64,000 nucleotides of DNA from Anatilimnocola floriformis (GCF_024256385.1 NZ_JAMLFW010000002.1:1922001-1986000); one strand, 5' to 3'. Shown: positions 25,601-37,686, numbered from the stretch's first letter. The notes: generated by a model not told the origin, from the letters alone. Translations and numbers: made by a program.

Positions 25601-25642
25601 GCCGCGAAAAACAAGTGCTTCAAAACACTGGTTTTTCGCGGC
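25601..25642 (+). other. Long hairpin after tRNA-Ala
   Basis: GCCGCGAAAAAC (25601-25612) and GTTTTTCGCGGC (25631-25642) are perfect 12-bp arms, with a further GTG/CAC pair inside. No T-run follows, so it is more likely an RNA processing or stability element than a terminator. It would separate the tRNA pair from the 23S leader. Confidence 0.6.
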
Positions 25643-25841
25643 GAAACACGCATCGAAAGGATGGTTCTCAAAAAAGCCTGATAGAATTCGCGAAGTACCC
25701 CTTGTCGGCGTTTCGCAAATTCATATATTGGCACCATACGAAGGAATCACTGCTCTCCGCATTACTTGCGGGCGACTTCCCTTCCGGAAGTCAAGTTCCC
25801 AGTCGGTTAAAAAAAGAGAAGTGATTTTTTTGTCGGTGGTG

Positions 25842-25870
25842 TTGACGAGGTTGGCCAAGAGTTGTAAATT
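25842..25870 (+). promoter_or_regulatory. Second promoter, for 23S-5S, with AT-rich UP-like element
   Basis: TTGACG (25842-25847), a 17-nt spacer and TAAATT (25865-25870). Directly upstream, 25808-25831 is A- and T-tract rich (AAAAAAAG...TTTTTTT), like the UP elements of rRNA promoters. The predicted start is about 25877, some 470 nt before mature 23S. Confidence 0.55.
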
Positions 25871-26011
25871 CGCTCTTTCCCACTTTGGTCGACCTGAAAC
25901 GAAAGACGAAGTGAAGTGAGTTGCTAATCGCGAGAAAACGCTTGTTTTTACGAGTTTTTTCTCCTGAATAGCAGGCAGGATTGAGACCGGTTTCGGCCGG
26001 CTCCGCCTGGT

Positions 26012-26027
26012 TGATCTTTGACAATTT
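26012..26027 (+). promoter_or_regulatory. boxA-like antitermination site in the 23S leader
   Basis: TGATCTTTGACAATTT resembles the E. coli rrn boxA (TGCTCTTTAACAATTTA). It lies between the second promoter and 23S, the expected place for Nus-factor loading. The rest of 25643-26347 is leader; it includes a CTGGATTGA/TCAATCCAG hairpin (about 26201-26273) and no gene. Confidence 0.5.
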
Positions 26028-26347
26028 GGTTGTTGGGTAGATGGCATCTTCGTGAGGATGCTACTGAACGAGCTGGTTGCTTCGGCAGCTGGTGAGTGAA
26101 GTGGTGATCCTAGACGAACTCTTAAGCGTTGTCTGGTTGATGCACTGCAAGGTGTGTTGATTGGATGAGATGAAATAAGAAGTTATCGTTACTAGAAAAC
26201 GCTGGATTGATCGGCACCGCGATTTCACAATCGTGCTGTTGGGTCACAAAAGCGTAGCTGCCTCAATCCAGAATGCTCTACTAAACAAAGCTGTTTAGGT
26301 CGCAAGGCCTAGATGGTGGTGGTTGGTGGAGAGTTTTGAATAATTGT

Positions 26348-29241
<2,894 letters not shown>

Positions 29242-29411
29242 ATTTATTCACAATTCTCCTGAGGCAGCTGAAGTATGATAGCTTCGAAAGCTTCTCAGGC
29301 CTAAGAATGGGTTATTAAACATTGCAACCTAAGTTGCAGTCTGACCTGGTGCCATTTACCCAACAACCTTTGTTATACGGGGGTGCAAATCTTTACCGGT
29401 TTGCATTCCAT

Positions 29412-29520
<109 letters not shown>

Positions 29521-29536
29521 TTTTTAAAACACTAGA

Positions 29537-29569
29537 CCTCTTGCAAGGAAACTTGCAAGAGGTTTTTTT
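29537..29569 (+). terminator. Intrinsic terminator of the rRNA operon
   Basis: CCTCTTGCAAG (29537-29547), tetraloop GAAA, CTTGCAAGAGG (29552-29562), then seven T (29563-29569): a perfect 11-bp stem. The next gene's ATG follows immediately at 29570. Confidence 0.92.
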
Positions 29570-30541
29570 ATGCGCACATTTGATCCACATGCAGAACCAA
29601 CTCTTGCCGAGTTGACCGCCGGCCGTGAGGTCGCGCGGGAAGTCGGTCTTTTTTGGAAAGAGCAACTGCCCGCTTGGTTGCGATTGAATCTTGATGTCGG
29701 TGCAATTCTCGATCGCGGCCTGGTGCAACTGGCGAGCACCAATCTTTGGGGGCCGGCAAACCGCGAACCTTCGCAAATCATGTGGGATTCGGCCGGCGAA
29801 ATTCTGCGCCACGGCTGGCTGCAATTGCGAGCGCGCGAAAAGCCGCGCGGATATGCCGGCGATCATGAGATGCTTGGTGCGATTTATCAAAATCGCGTGA
29901 CGGCTGATCCGCTAGGGGGTGCTTTCGATCAATATTTTCTCCGCCAGGCAGCGCCGCAAGCTGTTCGTAATCGGATGGATTTGGTGCGGTCGGAAATTGA
30001 AGGCGGCCGATCGGCAAAATGTGTATTTATTGGTAGCGGCGCTGGCTTGGAAATAGTGTCTGCCTTCGAAAACGATTTGCCGCGAGAGAGTGAGCTTTGG
30101 CTGTTGGATCTCGATCCCGCAGCGATCGATCTTGCCGAAAAGAATCTGCTGCCATTCGTTTCGCCGGAGAGATTGCACTGCCTGGCAGAAAATCTGGTCC
30201 GACTGCCCAAAAAAAAGAGGTTGCTTGAGCAGCTGGCCGGCGCCGATCTCGTGGTGTGCACGGGATTCTTTGATTATCTCGAAGACGAAGCCGCAGCCGA
30301 GTTGCTGAAAACCTTCTGGCAACTGCTTCGGCCGGGTGGCCAGGCGTTGATTTTCAATTTTGCTCCTTGGAATCCGACGCGGGCCTACATGGAATGGATC
30401 GGTAATTGGTATCTGCTCTACCGAACTCGGGATGATTTGGTCTCGCTCGCAAGAAAATCTGGGATTGAGGCCGGTGATTTCGCAGTGACCGCCGAAGCCA
30501 GCGGTATCGATTTGCTGCTGCGACTGTCAAAACCTCGATAA
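29570..30541 (+). CDS. Class I SAM-dependent methyltransferase, PhcB-like
   Basis: 323 residues. The segment REKPRGYAGDHEMLGAIYQ (about residues 85-103) matches the KP-x-GYAGD-x-x-M motif of the PhcB/3-hydroxy-fatty-acid methyl ester group. The Rossmann SAM site follows: CVFIGSGAGLEI (motif I, about 145-156), LWLLDLDPAA (acidic residue binding the SAM ribose) and ADLVVCTGFFDYL. PhcB makes the quorum-sensing methyl ester 3-OH-PAME in Ralstonia; whether this protein does so is inference. The partner histidine kinase genes (phcS/phcR) are not in the window. ATG 29570 touches the T-run of the rRNA terminator and has no RBS, so a leaderless transcript or a downstream start (for example TTG in ELTAG) is possible. 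Confidence 0.8.
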   Translation: MRTFDPHAEPTLAELTAGREVAREVGLFWKEQLPAWLRLNLDVGAILDRGLVQLASTNLWGPANREPSQIMWDSAGEILRHGWLQLRAREKPRGYAGDHEMLGAIYQNRVTADPLGGAFDQYFLRQAAPQAVRNRMDLVRSEIEGGRSAKCVFIGSGAGLEIVSAFENDLPRESELWLLDLDPAAIDLAEKNLLPFVSPERLHCLAENLVRLPKKKRLLEQLAGADLVVCTGFFDYLEDEAAAELLKTFWQLLRPGGQALIFNFAPWNPTRAYMEWIGNWYLLYRTRDDLVSLARKSGIEAGDFAVTAEASGIDLLLRLSKPR

Positions 30542-30608
30542 TTTCTGGATTGCCGAGGGCAACTGCGGCATAATGCGGGTCTACTCAGCTACTGGCCGGG
30601 GTGTTTTT

Positions 30609-31718
30609 ATGTTTTCCGCGCATCTGACTCGCCGCGATTTGCTGCTTTCCGCCGCGGCGGCGACGTTTTTTGTTTCCAGCGGAGAATACGGCCTCGCTCA
30701 AGGTCTGAAAGATTGCGAAGACTGCGGCGGAATTGGCTTTTTGCCGATGCAAAATCGCAAGCCTTATTTTCATATCGAGGGTCAGCCGGCTCCCAAAGCT
30801 GCCGATGCGGTGCCGCATCGCTACTGTCCGAAATGTCAGCCGGACAAAAAAGACGCGGATCTTGTGGAAGAGCAGGTCGCTCGGTTGAAAACGGCCCAGG
30901 ATGCTCACAAAACCTGGGAAAAAGAATTCGGCTCGCCGCTAGTGCGGATTGAAACGAGGCATATCACCGTTCACACCCAAGTGCCTCTGCCAGAATGCAA
31001 GGAAGTTGGCCAGGGCTTTGAAAACTACGCAGCCCACGTGCAAAACCTCACCGGCACTATGGAATTGACGCGCAGCCGGCCCGAAAACTACGAAATGATG
31101 AGTTTGTTGGGGCAGCCGGCGTACAACAAGTTTCGCGAAGTGATGGAAAAGCTCTTCACGCCGGAGCAGCGGGGCGAACAATGGTCGTCGGGCCGCAGTG
31201 TGATGGCCTTCGACCATCCGCTGATCCCGGTTTTTTATGAAAATCAGCCCACTCTTCGTCAACGGCCGCCCGCCCATGGGGTCGCTTTCATCGGCGGCCG
31301 CAAGCAATTGAGTTTGCAAACCGACGGAAAAACGCCTCTTTGGTTGGCCGAAGGGTATGCGGAGTACAGCGAGTACGTCGCGCTCAAGAAGAATTTGTGG
31401 CATACGGTCTACAACGCCAATCCGGCCCCGGTTCCCGGCGATTGGGTTTCGCAGCTGCGGCAATTGGCCGTGGCCAAGCAACTTCGGCCTTGGTCGGAGC
31501 AGATGACACGCGATTTGCGGTCCTGGGAAGCGGCCGATTATCTGCAAACTTTTGGGATGGTGACTTTTCTTATCCAGGCGGAACCGAAAAAATTCCTCAG
31601 CTTCACGCGCAAGTTGCGCGAGGGGGCCAGCGATACGCAGGCCCTGGAAGAAGCGTACAGCAAAAAGCTCACGCAACTCGAAATCGACGGCAATAAATGG
31701 ATCGCCAGCCGTCGCTAG
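30609..31718 (+). CDS. Tat-exported protein with DnaJ-type zinc ribbon and peptidase-MA-like domain
   Basis: 369 residues from ATG 30609 (MFSAHLTRRDLLLSAAAATF), a twin-arginine-type signal; an ATG upstream at 30573 would bury it. After the signal, CEDCGGIGFLP and YCPKCQ form a CxxCxG...CxxC zinc-ribbon-like pair. The C-terminal half resembles DUF1570/peptidase MA domains, with PLWLAEGYAEYSEYV, where WL-x-EG-x-A-x-Y is the third-ligand motif of gluzincins. The preceding HExxH is not visible (PPAHGVAFIGG), so catalysis is doubtful. It is probably periplasmic. It follows the methyltransferase by 67 bp and may share its transcript. Confidence 0.75.
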   Translation: MFSAHLTRRDLLLSAAAATFFVSSGEYGLAQGLKDCEDCGGIGFLPMQNRKPYFHIEGQPAPKAADAVPHRYCPKCQPDKKDADLVEEQVARLKTAQDAHKTWEKEFGSPLVRIETRHITVHTQVPLPECKEVGQGFENYAAHVQNLTGTMELTRSRPENYEMMSLLGQPAYNKFREVMEKLFTPEQRGEQWSSGRSVMAFDHPLIPVFYENQPTLRQRPPAHGVAFIGGRKQLSLQTDGKTPLWLAEGYAEYSEYVALKKNLWHTVYNANPAPVPGDWVSQLRQLAVAKQLRPWSEQMTRDLRSWEAADYLQTFGMVTFLIQAEPKKFLSFTRKLREGASDTQALEEAYSKKLTQLEIDGNKWIASRR

Positions 31719-31745
31719 GGCGAATCCGCTAATCTGGAACTTGAA

Positions 31746-32033
31746 ATGACCACTGCTGAACCGCAATCGCCGCAACCGATCACGCCGATTAGTTCGATGA
31801 CTGGCAACCTAGTTTCCGTCATCGGCCTGGTTTTGGCCGGCATTTACCTGGCCAATCCTACGGCGGGGATGGATTTCATTCCCGATTTTCTCCCCGGCGT
31901 TGGCAATATCGACGAAGTGGTCGCGACGACCATTTTTCTGACGTGCCTTAGTCGGCTGGGCATCAACATTATTCCGCATCAACTGCCGCAGCGAAAATCG
32001 ACCGTTGTCGAATCGCATGTGGCGAAAGACTGA
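31746..32033 (+). CDS. DUF1232 (YkvA-like) small membrane protein
   Basis: 95 residues. The DUF1232 core AGMDFIPDFLPGVGNIDEV (about 42-60) lies between two hydrophobic segments (LVSVIGLVLAGIYLA and VATTIFLTCLSRLGINII). Function is unknown. It sits 27 bp after the zinc-ribbon gene and 3 bp before the phosphorylase gene, so the three are probably one operon. Confidence 0.88.
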   Translation: MTTAEPQSPQPITPISSMTGNLVSVIGLVLAGIYLANPTAGMDFIPDFLPGVGNIDEVVATTIFLTCLSRLGINIIPHQLPQRKSTVVESHVAKD

Positions 32034-32036
32034 TTC

Positions 32037-32897
32037 ATGCTCTTACGCTGGCTGGTGAACAACTATTTGCGCGATGCTGCCGAACAAGTCGTGCGGCAAA
32101 CGATCAACGATGTGACGTCGCCGCGGGGCGAACCAACTGGTGACGTGGTCGAGGGATCGCTCGCTGACGAAGATCTGAGTTGCGAAATCGCCGTAATTTT
32201 TGCCCTCGGCATCGAAGCTGGGCCGCTGGTCGACAAATTGAAAGATGCCGCGACTACCCGCCGGCCAGAACTGATCGAACATGCCGGCTCGCTTGCCAAC
32301 CGCCTGGCCGTGATCGCCGAAGGTGGTGTTGGGCAAAAATCGGCCGCGGCGGCAACTCGCGAAATCATTGGGGCCTACGAACCAAAGTGGGTGATTTCGG
32401 CCGGCTTTGCGGGTTCGCTTTCGAGCGAAGTTCAAAAAGGTCATCTGCTGATGGCCAATTCGGTGGTCAATTCCGCCGGCGAACACTTAGAAATCGAGCT
32501 CCGCATGCAACCGCAGCCCCGGCTGCACACCGGCCGACTAGTAACCGTCGATTCGATCATTCGCACGGCTGCCGAAAAAAAGGCGCTCGGCGAAAAGCAC
32601 CACGCGATCGCCTGCGACATGGAAACCTTTGCCGTCGCACAGGAATGCGCGCGGGCGAATACGAAATTTCTCAGCGTGCGGATCATCAGCGACGGGCTCG
32701 CGGATGAATTGCCCAAGGAAGTCGAGCAGCTGTTGCAGGAAAAGAACTTTGCCCGGCAGGCAGGCCGGGCGATTCAGGCACTCATGAAGCGGCCGTCGGC
32801 GGCGCTCGATTTATGGAAACTACGCGACGAAGCGCATAAAGCCGCCGATCGTCTGGCGAAATTTCTGCTGCAGGTGATTCCGCAATTGCCGGCCTAG
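32037..32897 (+). CDS. Nucleoside phosphorylase/MTA-SAH nucleosidase-like protein
   Basis: 286 residues. Conserved PNP_UDP_1 blocks are visible: IAVIFALGIEAGPLVDKL, VIAEGGVGQKSAAAATREI (glycine-rich phosphate/ribose loop), VISAGFAGSL, CDMETFAVAQ (the MEt ribose-binding motif) and RIISDGLADELP (catalytic Asp). The family cleaves N-glycosidic bonds of purine nucleosides or adenosylhopane-type substrates (HpnG). With hpnE in the same window a hopanoid role is conceivable but unproven. ATG 32037 follows the DUF1232 stop by 3 nt. Confidence 0.83.
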   Translation: MLLRWLVNNYLRDAAEQVVRQTINDVTSPRGEPTGDVVEGSLADEDLSCEIAVIFALGIEAGPLVDKLKDAATTRRPELIEHAGSLANRLAVIAEGGVGQKSAAAATREIIGAYEPKWVISAGFAGSLSSEVQKGHLLMANSVVNSAGEHLEIELRMQPQPRLHTGRLVTVDSIIRTAAEKKALGEKHHAIACDMETFAVAQECARANTKFLSVRIISDGLADELPKEVEQLLQEKNFARQAGRAIQALMKRPSAALDLWKLRDEAHKAADRLAKFLLQVIPQLPA

Positions 32898-32916
32898 TCG
32901 GTCCAAACGCGGCAAA

Positions 32917-33588
32917 CTACTGCGCCGCGTGCTTGGCTGCCAGCACTTCTTCGAGTTTCGTAACGAGCTCGTCGGCCGTGTGGGCCTTATTCGTCGGCAA
33001 GGCAAAATCAGCCGTGCGCGGATCGGCGGCCAAACGCTTCGAGATCTTTGCGAGTTGCTCGGCAGTCTGCAGTTGTTGCAGTTGGGCCGGGCCATCTTTC
33101 GCTGCGATGATGGTGTCGATCAACTTGCGGCCATCGGGCGACCAGCTGAGGCGTTCGAGGCGATCGTAGGCTGTTTTGTCGGTGGCGATCTTTTTCATAA
33201 ACGCCCGGCCCACCGGTGTTTTCAGCCGGCCGACGAGAAACGACGAATCCGAAAGCAGTGTCTCGACCAGATCTTCTTGATCATCGGGCTCGGTCACGCC
33301 GTCGGTCAGCAGTTTGCTGAACAGTGTTTCGACATCGCGGCGGGAAATCAGGAAACCGGGCGAGTAATAAGGATTCTTCGCCAGCGTTTGTTCGACCATG
33401 GTCCGCAGCTGCGCAGTAGTCGGCTTCTTCTTCTCAGTTTCCTTCGCTGCTTCCTTCACCGGGGTGTGCTGTGTCTGGGCCGGAGTTTTCGCCGGCGTCT
33501 TTCCTTGGGCGAACACGGGTGTAGCAACCAGCGCCAAAACGAGCCCAAGCGAGCAACGGCAAAGATGGCTTGAAGTGAATTTCGTCAT
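32917..33588 (-). CDS. Small secreted protein, unknown function
   Basis: 223 residues from ATG 33586-33588. The signal peptide MTKFTSSHLCRCSLGLVLALVATPVFAQ ends at an A-x-A site and is followed by a Thr/Pro/Lys-rich linker (about 28-55) and a helical domain. No family motif is recognised. The 284-bp gap to the next gene contains CTTTGCGGAATTCCGGCAAAG (33699-33719), a near-palindrome that could be an operator. Confidence 0.75.
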   Translation of the reverse strand: MTKFTSSHLCRCSLGLVLALVATPVFAQGKTPAKTPAQTQHTPVKEAAKETEKKKPTTAQLRTMVEQTLAKNPYYSPGFLISRRDVETLFSKLLTDGVTEPDDQEDLVETLLSDSSFLVGRLKTPVGRAFMKKIATDKTAYDRLERLSWSPDGRKLIDTIIAAKDGPAQLQQLQTAEQLAKISKRLAADPRTADFALPTNKAHTADELVTKLEEVLAAKHAAQ

Positions 33589-33872
33589 GGCAATTGGTGC
33601 AGTCGGACAGATGGCGGATGGTTTGTAGCGATTGATGGGGAAATGACGCACTGACACGCGGAAGTTCCTCTCACAACGCTTGAGAAAATCTAGCTTGTTC
33701 TTTGCGGAATTCCGGCAAAGTTCTGAATTCGACATAGGTTTCAACTTAGAACGTCTGCCACACCCGCAGTTGTGTTTCTCATCTGGAATTACTGCCAAAC
33801 GGGTTTCGGAAACGTTGTAGTGAAGCAAGTCTGCAACGGATTCAGCGCCGTCCAGCGCAGGGGAGATCGAAA

Positions 33873-35300
33873 ATGTCTGCTAACGATCGTCGAAATCTCG
33901 TTTCTCGGGTAGCGCGGCGCAACCGTCGCGGAAAAATTGTCGTCATGACGGCCTTCCTCATGACCATGTTCATGGCCATGATCGCCTTCGGCGTCGATGT
34001 GGGTTACATCGCTGTCGCTCGCACCGAAATTCAAATCTGCACCGATGCAGCCGCCCTCGCGGGAGCTTCCGGCCTGGTCGATGGTACGACCGAGGCGCAA
34101 ACCCGCGCGAACGCTTACTTGTCGAAGAATAAAGTCGCCGGCCAAACGCTGGGCACTTCGAACGCGGCGATCGAGTTTGGTGTGTGGAGCGACACCACTC
34201 GCGTCTTCACCCCCGGCGGCAGCACCACGCCGAACGGCATTCGCATCAATACATCCCTCTCGAGCGTGCCGCTCTTCTTCGGCAAAGCTCTGAATCGAAA
34301 CAGCTTTGATGTCAGCGCACAATCGATCGCGGTCTATCAGCCGCGCGATATCGTGCTGGTGCTCGATTACTCGGGCTCGATGTCGTACGACAGCCAATTC
34401 CGCAACATGAGCCTGGTTGGCAAATCGGCCATCGAAACCAACCTAGCCCAGATGTATACGCAGCTCGGCGCCACGTTTGGAACCTTGCCAGCCACGGCAA
34501 CTACTTACGGCACGACCAGCACCAGCAACAGCACGATCAAGTCGAACTTCAAGCTCAACACCATCAGCTATCCCTATCCGGTTGGCTCGTGGGATGAGTA
34601 CATCGACTATGTGCAGACGGATAGCACGCTGAACTCGGCCGGTTACCGGTGCAAGTACGGCGGCATCACGTTCGTGTCGTATCTGCTCGCCCTGCGCGAT
34701 GGTTACAACGAAACGCCGGTGCTGTGGAAGACGAGCGAACAACCTCTGACCGCTCTCAAAGATGCTGTCGATGCGTTCCTCGCTTATCTGACCACCAACA
34801 GCACTGACGACCGCGTCGGCTTTGCGATCTACACCTCGAGCGACAACACGGCTTTGCTCGAACAATCGCTGACCAAGACCTACACCAATGTTTCGACCAA
34901 GGTTCGCCAACGTCAGTCGGGGCACTACGTCGGCAGCACCAACATCTCGGCAGGTTTGACCAAGGGACGTTTGGAACTGCAGAACAACGCTCGCGTTGGC
35001 GTGGCCAAGCTCATCATTCTGATGACCGACGGCGAAGCCAATTTGCCGACCGGCAATGCGACCACCGATAAGAACAAGGTGTTGCAAGAAGCGGCCCTGT
35101 GCTCGGCGGCCAAGATCCCGGTCGTGACCATCACCGTCGGTGCTGGCGCCGATACCGATCTGATGGCCAACGTTGCCACGACCACCGGCGGCGCCTCGTT
35201 CATCGTGCCGGGTGGCCAATCGATCGATCAGGTAAAAACGCAGCTGGAACAGGTCTTCAGCAAGGTGGCCTCCGATCGGCCGCTGAAGCTGGTGCAGTAA
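33873..35300 (+). CDS. TadG-like protein with von Willebrand factor A domain
   Basis: 475 residues. The N-terminus GKIVVMTAFLMTMFMAMIAFG (membrane segment) and TEIQICTDAAALAGASGLVDG form the TadE/TadG module seen in tight-adherence (Tad) pilus systems. From about residue 160 a VWA domain follows, with the MIDAS motif DYSGS (DIVLVLDYSGSMSYD) and a second block LIILMTDGEANLP. It is probably exposed on the cell surface, tethered by the N-terminal helix, and binds other proteins with Mg2+. No other tad gene is adjacent; the Flp pilin is about 8 kb away. A purine-rich AGGGGAGA precedes the ATG. Confidence 0.87.
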   Translation: MSANDRRNLVSRVARRNRRGKIVVMTAFLMTMFMAMIAFGVDVGYIAVARTEIQICTDAAALAGASGLVDGTTEAQTRANAYLSKNKVAGQTLGTSNAAIEFGVWSDTTRVFTPGGSTTPNGIRINTSLSSVPLFFGKALNRNSFDVSAQSIAVYQPRDIVLVLDYSGSMSYDSQFRNMSLVGKSAIETNLAQMYTQLGATFGTLPATATTYGTTSTSNSTIKSNFKLNTISYPYPVGSWDEYIDYVQTDSTLNSAGYRCKYGGITFVSYLLALRDGYNETPVLWKTSEQPLTALKDAVDAFLAYLTTNSTDDRVGFAIYTSSDNTALLEQSLTKTYTNVSTKVRQRQSGHYVGSTNISAGLTKGRLELQNNARVGVAKLIILMTDGEANLPTGNATTDKNKVLQEAALCSAAKIPVVTITVGAGADTDLMANVATTTGGASFIVPGGQSIDQVKTQLEQVFSKVASDRPLKLVQ

Positions 35301-35349
35301 AAGCGAGGAAAACTCGCAGTTTGAAACTCGGGCAGTTGGTCTCCACGAG

Positions 35350-35383
35350 AGCCCTCGTTCCTTCGGGAGCGGGGGCTTTTTTT
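35350..35383 (+). terminator. Intrinsic terminator after the TadG-like gene
   Basis: AGCCCTCGTTCC, loop TTCG, GGAGCGGGGGCT (with G-U pairs), then about seven T. It ends the TadG-VWA transcript about 50 nt after the stop codon. Confidence 0.85.
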
Positions 35384-35495
35384 CGTTGCCGGATGACGCT
35401 TTGGCAATCTTCGGCAATAAAACTTGACCGCCGCGCCGACCGCATGCGAGACTGATCTTCCGTAGGGGCTCCTCTTCGGAACAAAAGGTATTCTT

Positions 35496-37244
35496 ATGGC
35501 GGCTCGACGTGTGCGCGCTCGCGCACTGTTGGCGGGCGGACTCTTTTTGCTGCTCGGCTCGGCATTTCAGCCCTACGCAGCGGCCCAATTTGTGGGCAAT
35601 CCTCAAGACGGCAATCCTCAAAACAAAGTGCAGGCCCATCTCGCGGCGGGCGAATTCGGCCCCGCGCGAAATGCAGCCCTCGCTGCCGGTAACGCCGGTG
35701 TTCGCGATCGCCTGCTGGGCGACATCGCCGCTGCGCAAAGTCGCGCGGGTGCGCAGCAAGGCTCGTTGGCGACAGCCACCGACATTGGCAGCGACGTCGT
35801 TCGCAGCGGCGCGCTGCAACAAATGAAGAACTCGCGCTGGTTCGGCCGCGGCGGTGGCGTGAAAGCTGACTTCGATCCACTCATCGATTTGATTACCTCG
35901 ACGATCGAACCCGACAGCTGGCAAGACGTCGGCGGGCCTGGTTCGGTCAGTGGTTTCGATGGCGGCGTGCGCGTCGATTCGCTCGGTCTTTTGCGGCGGA
36001 TCCCGCCGCGCACCGATGCCGCACTCGAAAGCGTGCGACACTCGGCGAGCAAAATTGTCTCGACCACCAACCCGCGCAAGGCCGTGGCTCTCCGCAAGAT
36101 TTCGCTCAATCGTCTCGAGCGCGAGCTGCAACTTCGCCAGGCCGCTGGTCTGCCGCCCGATGAAACGATGAAGCTTCTCGCCGGTTTGCAGCGCATCAAG
36201 TATGTGCTCGTCTATCCCGAAACGGGCGACATCGTGATTGCTGGTCCGGCCGGCGATTGGAAACAAGATTTCGAAGGCCGCTGGGTCGATACCGTCAAAG
36301 AACAGCCCGTTGTGCAGCTCGACGATCTGGTCGTCGCCTTTCGCAATGCCTTTGGTAAGGAAGGGAAATTCGGCTGCTCGATCAATCCGACCAAGCCGGG
36401 CCTGGCTGCGGCGCAGGAAGTGAACGATCGGTGGGCCAAAAAAGGTGGCATCAAATCGACTTCGCAGCGTGGTGACTTTCTCGAAGAGATCCGCGCCGGA
36501 CTCGGGAAGCAAGACATTGTCGTGTACGGCATTGATCCGCAAACCCGCGCCGCTCGCGTGCTCGTTGAAGCCGATTACCGCATGAAGCTGGTCGGCATGG
36601 GGCTCGAAGAAGGGACGTTGGGAGTGACCAGCTATCTGAAAGCCCTCGATCCGAAACGGGATGATCTCGCCAACCTGAGCGTGCTCCGCTGGTGGTTCAC
36701 ACTCAACTACGATGCGCTCAGCGCCACGAAAGAGCGCGACGGCTTTGAGTTGAAAGGCCCCGGCGTGAAAGTGCTCAGTGAAAACGAAATGCTCACCGAG
36801 CAGGGCGACCGCGTGCACACCGGCCGCAGCAGCGAAGCCAACAGCGAATTTGCCGCCAGCTTTACGCGGCAGTTCGAGATCCTGGCGGCGAAGTATCCGA
36901 TCTATGCCGAGCTGCGAAATGTCTTCGATCTGGCCCTCGTCGCCGCCGTTGTGCGCAGCCATGAGTTGCCCGAAAAGGTGAATTGGCACCTGACCCACTT
37001 TGGTCCCGATGGCACTTACGAGCCGCAGCTCGACGTCGCGCCGACCAAGGTCGACTCGGTGATCAATCACCGAGTCATCGACGGCAAACATCTGGTCGCC
37101 GGCGTCAGCGGCGGCGTGACGGTCGATGCCCGTTCGCTCGCCACCAGCGCGGCAGTGAAAACCGACGAGTACGGCGTACTCAAAGCCGAGCGCCGCACCA
37201 GCCAGCCGAAAGATCTGCCCCGCAATGGTTGGTGGTGGGATTAA
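35496..37244 (+). CDS. DUF1598 domain secreted protein
   Basis: 582 residues. The signal peptide MAARRVRARALLAGGLFLLLGSAFQPYAAA is followed by a linker and a domain with the DUF1598 blocks LVYPETGDIVIAGPAGDW and GCSINPTKPGLA, ending with a repeated NHRVIDGKHLVAGVSGG segment. The family is abundant in Planctomycetota and its function is unknown. The RBS AAAAGG (35483-35488) stands 7 nt before ATG. Its own terminator candidate is the hairpin at 37289-37323. Confidence 0.85.
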   Translation: MAARRVRARALLAGGLFLLLGSAFQPYAAAQFVGNPQDGNPQNKVQAHLAAGEFGPARNAALAAGNAGVRDRLLGDIAAAQSRAGAQQGSLATATDIGSDVVRSGALQQMKNSRWFGRGGGVKADFDPLIDLITSTIEPDSWQDVGGPGSVSGFDGGVRVDSLGLLRRIPPRTDAALESVRHSASKIVSTTNPRKAVALRKISLNRLERELQLRQAAGLPPDETMKLLAGLQRIKYVLVYPETGDIVIAGPAGDWKQDFEGRWVDTVKEQPVVQLDDLVVAFRNAFGKEGKFGCSINPTKPGLAAAQEVNDRWAKKGGIKSTSQRGDFLEEIRAGLGKQDIVVYGIDPQTRAARVLVEADYRMKLVGMGLEEGTLGVTSYLKALDPKRDDLANLSVLRWWFTLNYDALSATKERDGFELKGPGVKVLSENEMLTEQGDRVHTGRSSEANSEFAASFTRQFEILAAKYPIYAELRNVFDLALVAAVVRSHELPEKVNWHLTHFGPDGTYEPQLDVAPTKVDSVINHRVIDGKHLVAGVSGGVTVDARSLATSAAVKTDEYGVLKAERRTSQPKDLPRNGWWWD

Positions 37245-37288
37245 TCGACTGCTAATCGCCTGGGTGCTTAGGAGATTATCACGACCAC

Positions 37289-37323
37289 GAAGCCCGCGAC
37301 TGGAATCGCCAGTCACGGGCTTC
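37289..37323. other. Strong hairpin in the 37245-37686 gap
   Basis: GAAGCCCG-C-GACTGG and CCAGTC-A-CGGGCTTC form a 14-bp stem with one mismatch, 45 nt after the DUF1598 stop. No T-run follows, so it may act as a 3' stability element. The rest of the gap has no convincing gene. Confidence 0.5.
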
Positions 37324-37355
37324 ACTCGTATAACGCCTGGGGCAGGAACCGCCGG

Positions 37356-37370
37356 GGTTATAATATAACC
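37356..37370. promoter_or_regulatory. Perfect AT-rich palindrome, operator-like
   Basis: GGTTATA-A-TATAACC is a perfect 15-bp palindrome, followed by another TTATATGG. It lies about 310 nt upstream of the gene at 37687. A regulator binding site is possible; none is known to me. Confidence 0.3.
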
Positions 37371-37686
37371 AGTTATATGGTTTCGTTTCGTGCGTAAGTC
37401 ATTGCTGGGTAGTTCCTTAGCGTAGATCGGCAGCGAGCGTCTATAACACCTGATAACGACTCTCGTGGGCGATGTGCGACGAACTCGTGGTGTCGTTATA
37501 ACCATGTAATAGCGATCTAATGACGGTGTGGTTGCTATCTCTATTCGACTTTCCGACCGCGCAGCCAGAACCGGCCTCGTCATGACGCTTGGTCAGCGGG
37601 GTCGTCGGTAGTGGACAAGTGTGCATTTTCGGTGGCTGGTAGTCAAGCGATTTTTGTTGCTCGCATTCAATGAAAGGAGCTGGCAC

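Noticed and set aside
25601-25642. The hairpin after tRNA-Ala as an intrinsic terminator
   Set aside because: The stem is strong, but no T-run follows on either strand in the right position.
30609-31718. An active zinc peptidase call for this gene
   Set aside because: The HExxH motif is missing although the later EG-x-A-x-Y motif is present.
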